Of a stretch of 52,169 nt of DNA, positions 35,230-43,269 are shown in pieces; within the stretch, counting starts at the first letter, position 1, and every line of letters begins with the position of its first letter. The translations under genes were made by a program, and so were the position numbers. Location: the NCBI GenBank assembly GCA_017483225.1, contig JAFULF010000016.1:1-52169 (forward strand). Direction: 5' to 3'. The DNA comes from Alistipes sp. GTDB taxonomy: Bacteria > Bacteroidota > Bacteroidia > Bacteroidales > Rikenellaceae. Below the pieces are notes generated by a model that saw nothing but the letters and a program-made list of their open reading frames with translations, searched no databases and was not told where the DNA came from.

Positions 35230-36048
35230 CTATTTGAATACCTCGTTGAGCACCTTTGCCAGACGATAGCCGGCTTTGCGCACCAACTCCTCTGCCAGAG
35301 GCTGATACTCGTTAAGATATAGACGCTTGTCGAGCTTCGCTCCCTCCTTTATAGCGTGTACGTGGCGTGAGGAGCGTGCAATATCCTCGCCCCAGTCGTA
35401 GAGGTCGCCCGTGGTCACCTCGGCAATCTGCCTCTTGCTGAACGTGTCGAGGAAGTAGGAGAAGTCGCTGTATCCCCACGGGTTGCGTGTGGCAACAATC
35501 TGCGTGTCCCACAGCGAGTGGTAGCGCACGGAGTCCTTGCCGAACTTGACCTTGTAGTAGCCGATGGTCTGGTCCTCCGGATAACGAATGTGCTCCGGGC
35601 AGTGCATATCGCCCACGAAGTGTACGATGAGGGCTATGGCGGTCATACGTGCCGAGTCGGTCATCTCACGATGGTTTGCCTTCAAAGTGGCAGCAAGCTG
35701 CTCGGTCTGGTAGATGCAGTTCTTGACGAACTTGTCGCCCTTGCGGGTGCCACGAAATACGGTGCAGTCGTCGTTTGCTTCGAAGGTGTGAGGGTAGGTG
35801 GTCAGACGCTTGGTGTTCGACGGCTCGAAGCCTACGTCGAGCAACAACTCCGGCTTGTAGTCGTCGGCATACGAGGCGTAATAGACGATGGACTTGCCAT
35901 CGAGATACTCTGTAATCTGCTTCTTGGCCCTCTTGGTCAAGTGGTTCTCGGCAATCTTTGCCACGGTGGCGTGAGCCAAACGCCCCCACGCAAAGGAGGT
36001 GTTGCAGGCAAGCATCGTAGCCACACAGATAAGGATAAACTTTTTCAT
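35230..36048 (-). CDS. Secreted S1/P1-type zinc nuclease
   Basis: 272 residues with a signal peptide (MKKFILICVATMLACNTSFA). The mature chain starts with W21 (WGRLAHATVAKIAENHL), which in this family supplies a zinc ligand. Further ligands are expected in YYASYADDYKPE, ALIVHFVGDMHCPEH (HxxxDxH) and YHSLWDTQIV. It degrades single-stranded DNA or RNA and 3'-nucleotides outside the cytoplasm, probably for nucleoside and phosphate uptake. It has its own consensus promoter (36077-36108). Confidence 0.92.
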   Translation of the reverse strand: MKKFILICVATMLACNTSFAWGRLAHATVAKIAENHLTKRAKKQITEYLDGKSIVYYASYADDYKPELLLDVGFEPSNTKRLTTYPHTFEANDDCTVFRGTRKGDKFVKNCIYQTEQLAATLKANHREMTDSARMTAIALIVHFVGDMHCPEHIRYPEDQTIGYYKVKFGKDSVRYHSLWDTQIVATRNPWGYSDFSYFLDTFSKRQIAEVTTGDLYDWGEDIARSSRHVHAIKEGAKLDKRLYLNEYQPLAEELVRKAGYRLAKVLNEVFK

Positions 36049-36076
36049 TGGTTAAAATTTGTAGGTTATTTGAGCG

Positions 36077-36108
36077 CAAAGATAGTCAAATTCGACAGTT
36101 CTGTCAAA
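36077..36108 (-). promoter_or_regulatory. Promoter of the S1/P1 nuclease
   Basis: Minus strand: TTTG at 36105-36108 and TATCTTTG at 36077-36084, 20 bp apart. The -33 element overlaps the region just before the stop of the upstream gene. Confidence 0.8.
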
Positions 36109-36118
36109 TTGTCGTGGA

Positions 36119-37168
36119 TTATATGAAATCAAAAGTCAGATGTATCTCCCTAATTATGTTGTCGCTATCGTATTGGAAATATATTTCGCAGAAATAACTC
36201 GAATCATCACTGCTTTGCCAATATTTAGCACCTACATATTCGTAGTCGCCACTATACTTGTGGTCGCTGAGCCGTCCTCCTATATTTGCCAATTTAGAAA
36301 TATTATCTCCCACTCTTACGCCAAAGCAATTTGGCACTTTGTATCTCGGGCTCTTTATGGTGATATATGGGACAAATCCATCTAACCACGTGACGTGGTC
36401 CTCACCGAAGTATAATTCATAGGCGAGGAATTCGTCCCCCTTCTGCGGCTCTTCTACTCGGGTCAGCGGCGCATCCATAATACGGGATATAGCCTCTATG
36501 GATGGATAATCTTGACCGAGCAGCAGTATTCTGTTCCCACTGCAAACGCCTACCTCCGAGGATGCCATCGAAGCAACGACATTCGCCGAAACAACAATTT
36601 TGGTTATCCGCCCTTTGGCGTTATAGAAGAATTTGACGGCGTAGTCTTTCAACTCTTTATGGTCCGGTTGCCAATATCGGAAGCCGATATTGTTGCCTGC
36701 TTGTTGCTTAACGTCAATGGACTCTCCCTCTAAATATCTGTCCAGCAGCTTGATGTCTGCCCCGACACGTATGCGAGGATTGCCAAACCATAGCCGCTTC
36801 GACTTTATATGGGCATATCTGAAAATATAATCCTCCAACAACACGACATCCTCCCCTGCGTATAAGAGGTGGGTGCCGGGTCGGGAGGCATTGCTGCTTT
36901 TTGGCCCGCTCACCTTGATATCGGGGAGGTCGAGTATCTCTTTGGCTCTGGAAACACTATATTTCTCGCCCCATATCAACCCGTTTACGGAGATTTGGTT
37001 GATTCTCTGATTCGTGGCCTCGCCACCTTGCGATAGGGATGCCCTCTGCTCTGCGCTTGTTGCAACATCCGCCCCGCACGGGATGTAGCCTCCACATAAT
37101 AATATTGTCGCCGAGCATATCGCACACACCGCAACAACAATCGTGACAATGATTAACCCTCTCTTCAT
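36119..37168 (-). CDS. Membrane-anchored protein of unknown function with a duplicated domain
   Basis: 349 residues. The N-terminus is a membrane helix (GLIIVTIVVAVCAICSATILLC). Two related halves follow. One runs about 65-200: DLPDIKVSGP, LLEDYIFRYAHIKSKRLWFGNPRIRVGADIKLLDRYLEG, IGFRYWQPD, VKFFYNAKGRITKIVVS. The other runs about 218-349: MDAPLTRVEEP, WLDGFVPYITIKSPRYKVPNCFGVRVGDNISKLANIGG, VGAKYWQSS, EIYFQYDSDNIIREIHLTF. The matching order points to an internal duplication. I do not recognise the family. Codon use is somewhat more mixed than in neighbouring core genes. Confidence 0.72.
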   Translation of the reverse strand: MKRGLIIVTIVVAVCAICSATILLCGGYIPCGADVATSAEQRASLSQGGEATNQRINQISVNGLIWGEKYSVSRAKEILDLPDIKVSGPKSSNASRPGTHLLYAGEDVVLLEDYIFRYAHIKSKRLWFGNPRIRVGADIKLLDRYLEGESIDVKQQAGNNIGFRYWQPDHKELKDYAVKFFYNAKGRITKIVVSANVVASMASSEVGVCSGNRILLLGQDYPSIEAISRIMDAPLTRVEEPQKGDEFLAYELYFGEDHVTWLDGFVPYITIKSPRYKVPNCFGVRVGDNISKLANIGGRLSDHKYSGDYEYVGAKYWQSSDDSSYFCEIYFQYDSDNIIREIHLTFDFI

Positions 37169-37281
37169 AACCTATCACCCATTAAGAAACATATTGTAGC
37201 GCCATAAAGTTAATAATAATTCTCGGCATAAGCAAAAAAGTATCGCCAATAGGCTTTTGTTGGGAGGCTCTGTTGCTGGGG

Positions 37282-37298
37282 GGGTGGAAGATGGGATT
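37282..37298. repeat. Direct copy of the tRNA-His 3' end
   Basis: A 17-nt exact match to 37480-37496, lying 198 bp beyond the tRNA 3' end on the minus strand. Between the copies lie the tRNA terminator, a hairpin and inverted-repeat-rich DNA (GCAGACT/AGTCTGC near 37309-37324; CTTTCAA/TTGAAAG near 37364-37380). This is the same layout as at tRNA-fMet. No gene is supported between 37169 and 37480. Confidence 0.65.
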
Positions 37299-37394
37299 GG
37301 CTACTACGCAGACTTGTAGTCTGCTCCGCTTAACGCCTTTCCCGACTGCTCGCCGCAGGGGCGCTTTCAAAGATTGAAAGTCGCTCCGCTACTA

Positions 37395-37450
37395 TTTTTT
37401 GTTCTATATAGTCCTTGTGTGCAAGCCCACGGACTCTATACAACAAAAAA
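37395..37450. other. Long hairpin with conserved-type loop (His locus)
   Basis: The inner stem TATATAGTCC (37405-37414) pairs with 37431-37440 with one mismatch. Outside a 1x1 mismatch, TTTTTTGTT (37395-37403) pairs with AACAAAAAA (37442-37450). The loop is TTGTGTGCAAGCCCAC. The outer arm overlaps the T-run of the tRNA-His terminator. Confidence 0.75.
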
Positions 37451-37471
37451 GCCTTGCTATTGCAAGGCTTT
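37445..37471 (-). terminator. Terminator of tRNA-His
   Basis: On the minus strand AAAGCCTTGC, loop AATA and GCAAGGCTTT are followed by TTT. It is 9 bp beyond the tRNA. Confidence 0.85.
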
Positions 37472-37480
37472 CAATCTTTG

Positions 37481-37555
37481 GGTGGAAGATGGGATTCGAA
37501 CCCACGACCTTCGGAACCACAATCCGTCACTCTAACCAGCTGAGCTACATCCACC
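37481..37555 (-). tRNA. tRNA-His (anticodon GTG)
   Basis: The minus strand gives acceptor GTGGATG/CTTCCAC with an extra G at -1 facing C73, the tRNA-His hallmark, and one T:T mismatch. The anticodon loop TTGTGGT lies between CGGA and TCCG, and the T-arm contains GGGTTCGAATCCC. It is 75 nt; CCA is not encoded. Confidence 0.92.
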
Positions 37556-37597
37556 ATTTAGACCCGTTCACGTCATATACGTTCCCGAATCGGTGTG

Positions 37598-37629
37598 CAA
37601 ATGTAATACAGATTTTTGTTTCAGCCAAA
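37598..37629 (-). promoter_or_regulatory. Promoter of tRNA-His
   Basis: Minus strand: TTTG at 37626-37629 and TACATTTG at 37598-37605, 20 bp apart. The rest of the gap to 37830 is AT-rich and shows nothing I can name. Confidence 0.75.
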
Positions 37630-37830
37630 CATTTCGGCACTTTTTTTTGCTCGTGCCACTTTTCTTGCACAAGGGAGTGGGGTGTAAACGCCGTTTTTTA
37701 TCTCTATATCACATTATTATCCCTGCAAGGGGGGCTTCTTTAATTCTATTATCTTTCCGCATCCAACTTGCCTACTCGTTGGAGCACCGTATAAAAAGTG
37801 TTGTAATTTGCTCTTTACGGGGGTGATAGG

Positions 37831-37861
37831 TTGCGCAGGTGTGAAATAATTTCTATATTTG
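37831..37861 (+). promoter_or_regulatory. Promoter of the large lipoprotein
   Basis: TTG at 37831-37833 and TATATTTG at 37854-37861 are 20 bp apart. The predicted start near 37868 gives a leader of about 33 nt. Confidence 0.75.
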
Positions 37862-37900
37862 TAGGTTGGAAAAAATGGTGACTAACAAAATAACCTTACT

Positions 37901-40900
37901 ATGAGACTGAGATACTTTTCGATGCTGGCAGCCGTGGCTCTGTTGTGGGCCGTGGGCTGTAACGATGATGTGCCGGGCGATGACTCCGGAACGCCGACAC
38001 CTCCCTCTTCCGAGGTGACGGATGGGGTGACACGCTTCTCGGCGGTCATAGCTTCGCCACAGACCTCCCGTGTGGCACTCAACGGGAAGAGTGTGCCGGC
38101 GTGGGCTTCGGGCGACAATTTGCTGGTGCTGACCTACAAGGGGAGTGCGGTGACGCAGTTCAGGGCGGCGATTGATGCCTCGACGATAGAGGGCCCGACC
38201 GCCTGCTTCGACGCTGCAACCAACCGCTCCGTGGCCAAGCAGAGCGAGTCATACGCCCTATATCCACACTTTCAGGCGAAGGCTTCCGATGTGTCGGGCG
38301 GAAGTGCCGATGCCCGCATTATAAAGGTGGGTGTGTCGGCGCAGAAGCCGAGCTTCGACGGCAAGTTGCACCTGCCACTGCTTGTGGGCAGGTGGGATGA
38401 TGCCTCGGAGAGCTTCGAGATGAACAACCCTCTGCTCTGCGTCAAGCTGGACCTCTCCCTGCCTGCCGACAGCGAGAACCTGACGTTGCAGAAGATTGTC
38501 GTTGAGGGTGGCAATGGCGAGAAGTTGTGGGGTGGCACGGCGACGGTCGATACCTCCGATATGGGTCTGCTCTTCAAGTCGAGCGATGCCATCTCGGCGG
38601 TGACGCTCGACTGCTCGGGCCAGAGTGTCGGTGCGGCCGGCAAGGCAGTGTGGTTCTGTATCCCTGCACAGAGCTACTCCAAGGGTCTGAATATCAAGGT
38701 TTACACTGCGGAGGGCTTCTTCGAGACGAGTGTTAAGGGTGGCGGCTTCGACCTGCCTTGCGACACCATCTTGGAGGTACCTCTTACGGTTGAGTTGCAG
38801 CGGAGTGACATTCTGGTCGATTGTGTGCGTGCGACCGATACCACCGTGGCTGTCGCTTGGACCCACTCGGAGGAGAATGTGAAGTACCTCTCCGAGATAT
38901 ACCCTAATCGCAGTGCAAAATATAGTGACGACATTACCAAAGAGTATAGGGTTGCAATCTATGGCGACGAGGCCTGCTCGCAGCTGGTGTATAGCACCGA
39001 GCCACTTCGTGGCGAGAAGCTCTTTACGGAGACCAACTGCCCGCCACGCTTTCTCTTTGCCGGTCTGAAACCCGCTACCGACTACTACGTGATGGTCTAT
39101 AACCTGACCGACTCCAAGCAGACCCTTGTGCCGTTCAAGGTCACTACGGCGGCTCCAGCGGTGTCGAAGGTGGTCACGACGAGTGCGGCAGTGGGGGATG
39201 TGGTGCTCTTCCATAACTTCGGCAACCTCCTCTATGGTGGCGACTTGGCGGCTCGTGCTGCGGGCGTGTCACGTGACGACAGAGCATCGCTCACCTCCTA
39301 TGCGGATGCGGGCTTGTCGGGGGCAATCACGCTCGACTACGAAGCGGCAGACGTTACAGGCGAGGCGGCTGCATATATTCCGGCCACGGCGAGCACAGAG
39401 ATAGGACTCTTCAACACCCTCGACGGCCTGCTCGACGAGATGGAGCTCGACGATTGGGGCTGGATTGGCGGCAAGGAGGATGCCAATGGCGGCTCTCTGT
39501 GCGCACGTCCGGGCTATGTGAAGATGGGTACGACAAGTAATCGGGCCTTCATCGTTACGCCGGCACTCTCGGCTATCCCTGATGGCAAGCGTGCGAAGGT
39601 GACCGTGAAGTTCAAGGCGGCACCTTATGGCAGCGTAAATAGCGAGATTAATGCTGCGGAGAAGGCTGTGGCTGTCAAGGTGCTGGATGGAGCCACCTTG
39701 TCGAGCACGTGGAAGGTGTCCTACCAGAGCATCGGCGATAGCGAGCTCTTCACGCTTGACGGAGAGCAGAGCTGCGACTGGAAGGAGTACAGCGTGACCC
39801 TCGAAGGTGTCAAGTGTACAAGCCGTATCGCTATCGGTGGCGGCTGCGACTCCGCCACGGCAACCAACCGCTTCTTCCTCGACGATGTCTCGGTGAGTAT
39901 CGCCGCCCTCGAAGATGTCCTTGTAAAGGGTACGGTTACGTATAGCGACGGAACGCCGGCCGAGGGTGTTGTCATCAGCGACGGATACTCGGCTGTCAAG
40001 ACCGACTCTACGGGTAAGTACTCGCTCAGCCCGAGTGTCGATGCGTGGTATATCTACTACTCCGTGCCGGCAGATTGCCAGGTGCCTATCAATAGTTATG
40101 GTCAGCCGGCCTTCTTCACGAAGTACGATGCCAAGGTCGATACCTACAACTTCACGCTGACCAAGGCTGCGAAGGAGAACAAGTTCAATCTCTTCTGTCT
40201 GGCCGACCCGCAGTGTAAGGATGATAGCACTTCGAGCCGAGATAGTTTCGGGCGAAAGAATGGAGATCGCTTCCAGAATGAATCCGTACCTGCCATCAAG
40301 GCCCACGTGCAGACCAAGAGTGACCCTTGCTATGGCGTCACTCTGGGCGATATTGTCTATTCGGAGGGTAGCCGCAATACACAGTCGTTTATGACCAAGA
40401 TGCGAGATTATATGGCGGAGGGCAAGATTGGTATGCCTGTATTCCAAACTATGGGTAACCACGACTACACCTACTTCTACAAGACGAAGCCTATCTCGGC
40501 GGATGCTACCAGCTCTACCTATAATATTAAGGCGCAGCGAGCCTTCGAGAATGTCTTTGGCCCGATTAACTACTCGTGGAATCGTGGCGATGTGCATATC
40601 GTATGTATGCGTAATATACAGTGGGACAGCAACACCGATGCCGGGGACTATACTTCGCCGATATTTACGGACGAGCAGTATGAGTGGCTCAAACAGGATT
40701 TGTCGCACGTTTCGACCGATAAGATGGTCATCTTCTGCGTTCACGTGCCTATGCTCAATTCGGGCAACAAGAATGTGAGAAACATCATCTCCCTGCTTGC
40801 CAAGTACCCTAACTCGCACATTATGTCGGGCCATACCCACTATATGCGTAACGAACCTACACGTTCAAGCAACGTCTATGAGCACGTACACGCTGCGGTA

Positions 40901-41509
40901 TCGGGACAGTGGTGGTGGTCCAATATGAATGGTGACGGCTGCCCTAATGGCTATGGCGTCTATGAGATTGAGGGCAACAAGATTACCAATTGGTACTATA
41001 TGGGTATCAACGAGGGTATGAATGACCGTGATTACCAGATTCGCCTCTATCGTGGTGACCTTGTCTGTGGAAATATTGCCAAGAGCAAGACCTTCAACTT
41101 GCAGCACGGCAACAATGTGATACTTGCCAATGTATTCAATGCCGATTCGAGCTGGAAGGTCGAGATTTTCGAGGATGGCGTATCTGCGGGCGAGATGCAG
41201 GCTATGGGGTCACGTAAGTACTCACCGACGAGCACATCGTACCCTATCGGCACATCGTATCCGGTGTTGGTGCCTACCGATTCGGGACAGGATTGGTGGT
41301 CTATCGCCTACCATATCAGCATAATTGGCCGCAGTGGAACAAGTGGCTCGTACCACACCAACTGCTTCCATATGTACAAGCATACCCTTAAAAATCCAGA
41401 TGCGAAGAGTATTCGTGTAGAGGCGACCGACCGCTTTGGCAGAAAATACACCTGCTCGGAGATTGTCGAGAACAGCGACAGCGATTTATATCCTTTGGAG
41501 TACAAGTAG
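37901..41509 (+). CDS. Large surface lipoprotein with fimbrillin-like, Fn3-like and calcineurin-type phosphoesterase domains
   Basis: 1202 residues. The lipobox LLWAVGC places the lipidated cysteine at residue 20. An N-terminal domain (about 45-300) has fimbrillin-like features (ARVAL-type start as SRVALNGKSVPAWASGDNL). A fibronectin III-like unit (about 305-420) and a beta-sandwich with GGKEDANGGSLCARPGYV follow. Next is a carboxypeptidase-regulatory/metallophosphatase N-domain (VKGTVTYSDGTPAEGVVISD). The metallophosphoesterase core has LADPQ, TLGDIVYSEG, MGNHDYTYF (near residue 852), FCVHVPML and SGHTHYMRN; the C-terminal domain follows. All metal-binding motifs are present, so it should be active, probably on phosphoesters at the cell surface. 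The substrate is unknown. Confidence 0.85.
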   Translation: MRLRYFSMLAAVALLWAVGCNDDVPGDDSGTPTPPSSEVTDGVTRFSAVIASPQTSRVALNGKSVPAWASGDNLLVLTYKGSAVTQFRAAIDASTIEGPTACFDAATNRSVAKQSESYALYPHFQAKASDVSGGSADARIIKVGVSAQKPSFDGKLHLPLLVGRWDDASESFEMNNPLLCVKLDLSLPADSENLTLQKIVVEGGNGEKLWGGTATVDTSDMGLLFKSSDAISAVTLDCSGQSVGAAGKAVWFCIPAQSYSKGLNIKVYTAEGFFETSVKGGGFDLPCDTILEVPLTVELQRSDILVDCVRATDTTVAVAWTHSEENVKYLSEIYPNRSAKYSDDITKEYRVAIYGDEACSQLVYSTEPLRGEKLFTETNCPPRFLFAGLKPATDYYVMVYNLTDSKQTLVPFKVTTAAPAVSKVVTTSAAVGDVVLFHNFGNLLYGGDLAARAAGVSRDDRASLTSYADAGLSGAITLDYEAADVTGEAAAYIPATASTEIGLFNTLDGLLDEMELDDWGWIGGKEDANGGSLCARPGYVKMGTTSNRAFIVTPALSAIPDGKRAKVTVKFKAAPYGSVNSEINAAEKAVAVKVLDGATLSSTWKVSYQSIGDSELFTLDGEQSCDWKEYSVTLEGVKCTSRIAIGGGCDSATATNRFFLDDVSVSIAALEDVLVKGTVTYSDGTPAEGVVISDGYSAVKTDSTGKYSLSPSVDAWYIYYSVPADCQVPINSYGQPAFFTKYDAKVDTYNFTLTKAAKENKFNLFCLADPQCKDDSTSSRDSFGRKNGDRFQNESVPAIKAHVQTKSDPCYGVTLGDIVYSEGSRNTQSFMTKMRDYMAEGKIGMPVFQTMGNHDYTYFYKTKPISADATSSTYNIKAQRAFENVFGPINYSWNRGDVHIVCMRNIQWDSNTDAGDYTSPIFTDEQYEWLKQDLSHVSTDKMVIFCVHVPMLNSGNKNVRNIISLLAKYPNSHIMSGHTHYMRNEPTRSSNVYEHVHAAVSGQWWWSNMNGDGCPNGYGVYEIEGNKITNWYYMGINEGMNDRDYQIRLYRGDLVCGNIAKSKTFNLQHGNNVILANVFNADSSWKVEIFEDGVSAGEMQAMGSRKYSPTSTSYPIGTSYPVLVPTDSGQDWWSIAYHISIIGRSGTSGSYHTNCFHMYKHTLKNPDAKSIRVEATDRFGRKYTCSEIVENSDSDLYPLEYK

Positions 41510-41530
41510 TGGGGTAGGTGTTACTTCGAC

Positions 41531-41565
41531 AAGGTGGCGGGCAGTGGTGTCCGCCACCTTTTTTT
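41531..41565 (+). terminator. Terminator of the large lipoprotein gene
   Basis: A perfect 10-bp stem AAGGTGGCGG/CCGCCACCTT with a 10-nt loop is followed by a T-run, 21 bp after the stop. Confidence 0.9.
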
Positions 41566-41566
41566 A

Positions 41567-41765
41567 GAGAGTTTAAGGATTTTAGAGAGTTTAGGGATGT
41601 TAAGGGTTGTTAATGTTTGTGGGTTTGTACGGCCTTTCCAAACCGTCTGCGTTCCCCTTAATCACCTTTAATAACCTTTAACAGCCTTTATTGTTGCGCA
41701 GCTCCGAAGGAGCGACCTTACTCGACTTTACTTGACCTTACCCGACTTTAAGCCTGCGCTTTGCC
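41567..41765. repeat. 10-bp-phased palindromic element, A-type joined to reversed B-type
   Basis: GTTTAAGGATTTTAGAGAGT, then GTTAAGGGTTGTTAATG, core TTTGTACGGCC, then CCCCTTAATCACCTTTAATA and TTATTGTTGCGCAG form an A-type copy. GCTCC-GAA-GGAGC and GAC at exact 10-bp intervals (GACCTTACTC, GACTTTACTT, GACCTTACCC, GACTTT) form the reverse complement of the B-type start. It lies in the gap between the lipoprotein gene and secG. No ORF is supported here. Confidence 0.78.
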
Positions 41766-41780
41766 ACAGCACATAACACA

Positions 41781-41816
41781 GATGGGGCTGTCCGACAACT
41801 TGTGGACAGCCCCATC
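41781..41816. terminator. Hairpin terminator with GACAACTTGT loop
   Basis: A perfect 13-bp stem GATGGGGCTGTCC (41781-41793) pairs with 41804-41816. The loop is GACAACTTGT. It shares the loop and the adjoining GTCC/GGAC pairs with the hairpin at 35175-35205. It probably ends the minus-strand secG operon and any readthrough from the left. Confidence 0.7.
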
Positions 41817-41893
41817 TGATTTACTGTTCTTTATTATTCGGCAGGAGAATCACCCCCACCCCTCTTTATCTCTCGGCAGCCCCCCCCCTTGAA

Positions 41894-42250
41894 TTACTCG
41901 GCAGGGGTCTCTGCGGGAGCCTCGGCAGGGAGCTCTACCTGTGGCATCTCTGCCTCGGCAGGTGTAGCAATCTGCTCGATGAGTGCATTTGCCTCGTTAG
42001 CAGAAGCGTTGCTCTGCGATACGAGGTGGCTGTCCATTGCGAGGGTAGCCAGAAGGCTCAATACGAAGATGGCTACTGCCAAGCCCCAAGTGAGTTTTTC
42101 GAGGAAGTCGGATGTCTGACGAACACCCAGAACCTGATTCGATGCACCGAAGTTAGCGGCCATACCGCTCTTTGGGCTCTGTACCAACACTGCAAGTACC
42201 ATCAGGACACTTGCGATAAGGATTAATACAATACAAAGTGTGTACAACAT
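41894..42250 (-). CDS. secG: Preprotein translocase subunit SecG
   Basis: 118 residues. It is the small membrane subunit of the SecYEG channel. Two membrane helices are seen (TLCIVLILIASVLMVLAVLVQ and LTWGLAVAIFVLSLLATLAM). Between them is the conserved loop QSPKSGMAANFGASNQVLGVRQTSDFLEK, here within the family norm. The tail is rich in Ala/Glu/Pro. It is the last gene of a minus-strand operon, 12 bp after the preceding stop. Confidence 0.93.
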   Translation of the reverse strand: MLYTLCIVLILIASVLMVLAVLVQSPKSGMAANFGASNQVLGVRQTSDFLEKLTWGLAVAIFVLSLLATLAMDSHLVSQSNASANEANALIEQIATPAEAEMPQVELPAEAPAETPAE

Positions 42251-42262
42251 ATTCTTAATTTT

Positions 42263-42751
42263 TTATTTGTTTTTCGTTATTTGTCCGATTTTCTCGGCAA
42301 AGTAAATACTTTTTTCCGGATTTAGCAAACTTAATTTGCGATATATTTCAATGGCCTGCATATTAAGCCCCTGCATAAGGTAAACTTCCGCCAACTCTTC
42401 GCTCACCAAATCGTCCTCCTCGTCGAGCATCGCCTCGGTCTGTACGCTCTGCTCCTCCTCCCCCTCGTCGGCGACGATGCGCAGGTCGCTCAGGCGCAGG
42501 AAGCGGTCGATAATCTCCCCCTCGGTCTCCGTAGCCAGCCGTGCCACGTCTATCGGGCGGCGTGATAGCGAGGTTGCACGGCGACCCTCGGCAAAGAGCT
42601 CGGCCAGAGGCTCCGCTGTGCCGCTCGTGTGGCTGTATATCAGGCGCAGGGAGGAGCACCACGGGTATCGTGCCACCAGCCCGCTCAACTCGTCGGCGGA
42701 GGGTGGGGTGGTGGTGCCTGCGGAGGCTATATATCTGTTTATGTTACTCAT
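42263..42751 (-). CDS. TPR-like protein of unknown function
   Basis: 162 residues, cytoplasmic by lack of a signal. The start MSNINRYIASAGTTTPPSADELSGLVARYPWCSSLRL is followed by an acidic linker (DEGEEEQ, DEEDDLVSEE). A C-terminal TPR-like unit (ELAEVYLMQGLNMQAIEIYRKLSLLNPEKS) ends the chain. It sits between lptE and secG; its ATG at 42751 overlaps the lptE stop. The role is unknown. The context suggests envelope biogenesis, but only by association. Confidence 0.75.
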   Translation of the reverse strand: MSNINRYIASAGTTTPPSADELSGLVARYPWCSSLRLIYSHTSGTAEPLAELFAEGRRATSLSRRPIDVARLATETEGEIIDRFLRLSDLRIVADEGEEEQSVQTEAMLDEEDDLVSEELAEVYLMQGLNMQAIEIYRKLSLLNPEKSIYFAEKIGQITKNK

Positions 42752-43260
42752 TACCAGTTAGATGCTGCGGCCATAAAGATATCGGTTACCAACTGCTCGA
42801 CAATCTCGGTGATGAGCTCTCCCTCGACCTCTGTCAGCAGACGTGTGGAGTCGTAGTCGGCGTATGCCGAGAAGTTCTTGTTGAACGACATTTTCTCGTC
42901 TATGGCGTTGGTGAACTTCACCTTGACGGTTATTGTCAGACGGTTTTGCAGGGCGTAGTCGCCACTCGCCACCGAAGATGTTGCCGAGGTGTAGCCTATA
43001 ATCTCACCCTCGAAGGCGAAGTCGCCACCCTCGGGAACCTGTACCAGACGTGTTCGTGTGGCGAAACGCTGTGTCAGCTCGTCGGTGAGCGTCGAGCTCA
43101 GGATAGGAGCCACGAGCGGAGCGTTGTTGGGGAAGTACGCCACGCTGAAAGTCTTGGCATCAGGCGGAATGGATGCTCCCGAGAGGGAGTACTTGACGGT
43201 ACATCCTGCCAGCAGGCACAATGCTGCGGCACTGAATATTGCGAATAGCTTCTTTATCAT
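42751..43260 (-). CDS. lptE: LptE-family LPS-assembly lipoprotein
   Basis: 169 residues with a lipobox (CLLAGC, cysteine at 20). The pattern TVKYSLSGASIPPDAKTFSVAYFPNNAPLVAP, then LTDELTQRFATRTRLVQVPEGGDFAFEGEI, fits the Bacteroidota LptE family. LptE plugs the outer membrane LptD barrel and helps insert LPS or lipooligosaccharide. It follows the sigma-54 activator gene by 9 bp. Confidence 0.87.
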   Translation of the reverse strand: MIKKLFAIFSAAALCLLAGCTVKYSLSGASIPPDAKTFSVAYFPNNAPLVAPILSSTLTDELTQRFATRTRLVQVPEGGDFAFEGEIIGYTSATSSVASGDYALQNRLTITVKVKFTNAIDEKMSFNKNFSAYADYDSTRLLTEVEGELITEIVEQLVTDIFMAAASNW

Positions 43261-43269
43261 ACTCTTGTT

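Noticed and set aside
37399-37743. 114-codon plus-strand frame across tRNA-His
   Set aside because: It runs through the antisense of the tRNA and its terminator; no homology is visible.
39269-40840. Minus-strand open frame (523 codons) inside the lipoprotein phosphoesterase gene
   Set aside because: Antisense shadow; the plus strand carries all metallophosphoesterase motifs.
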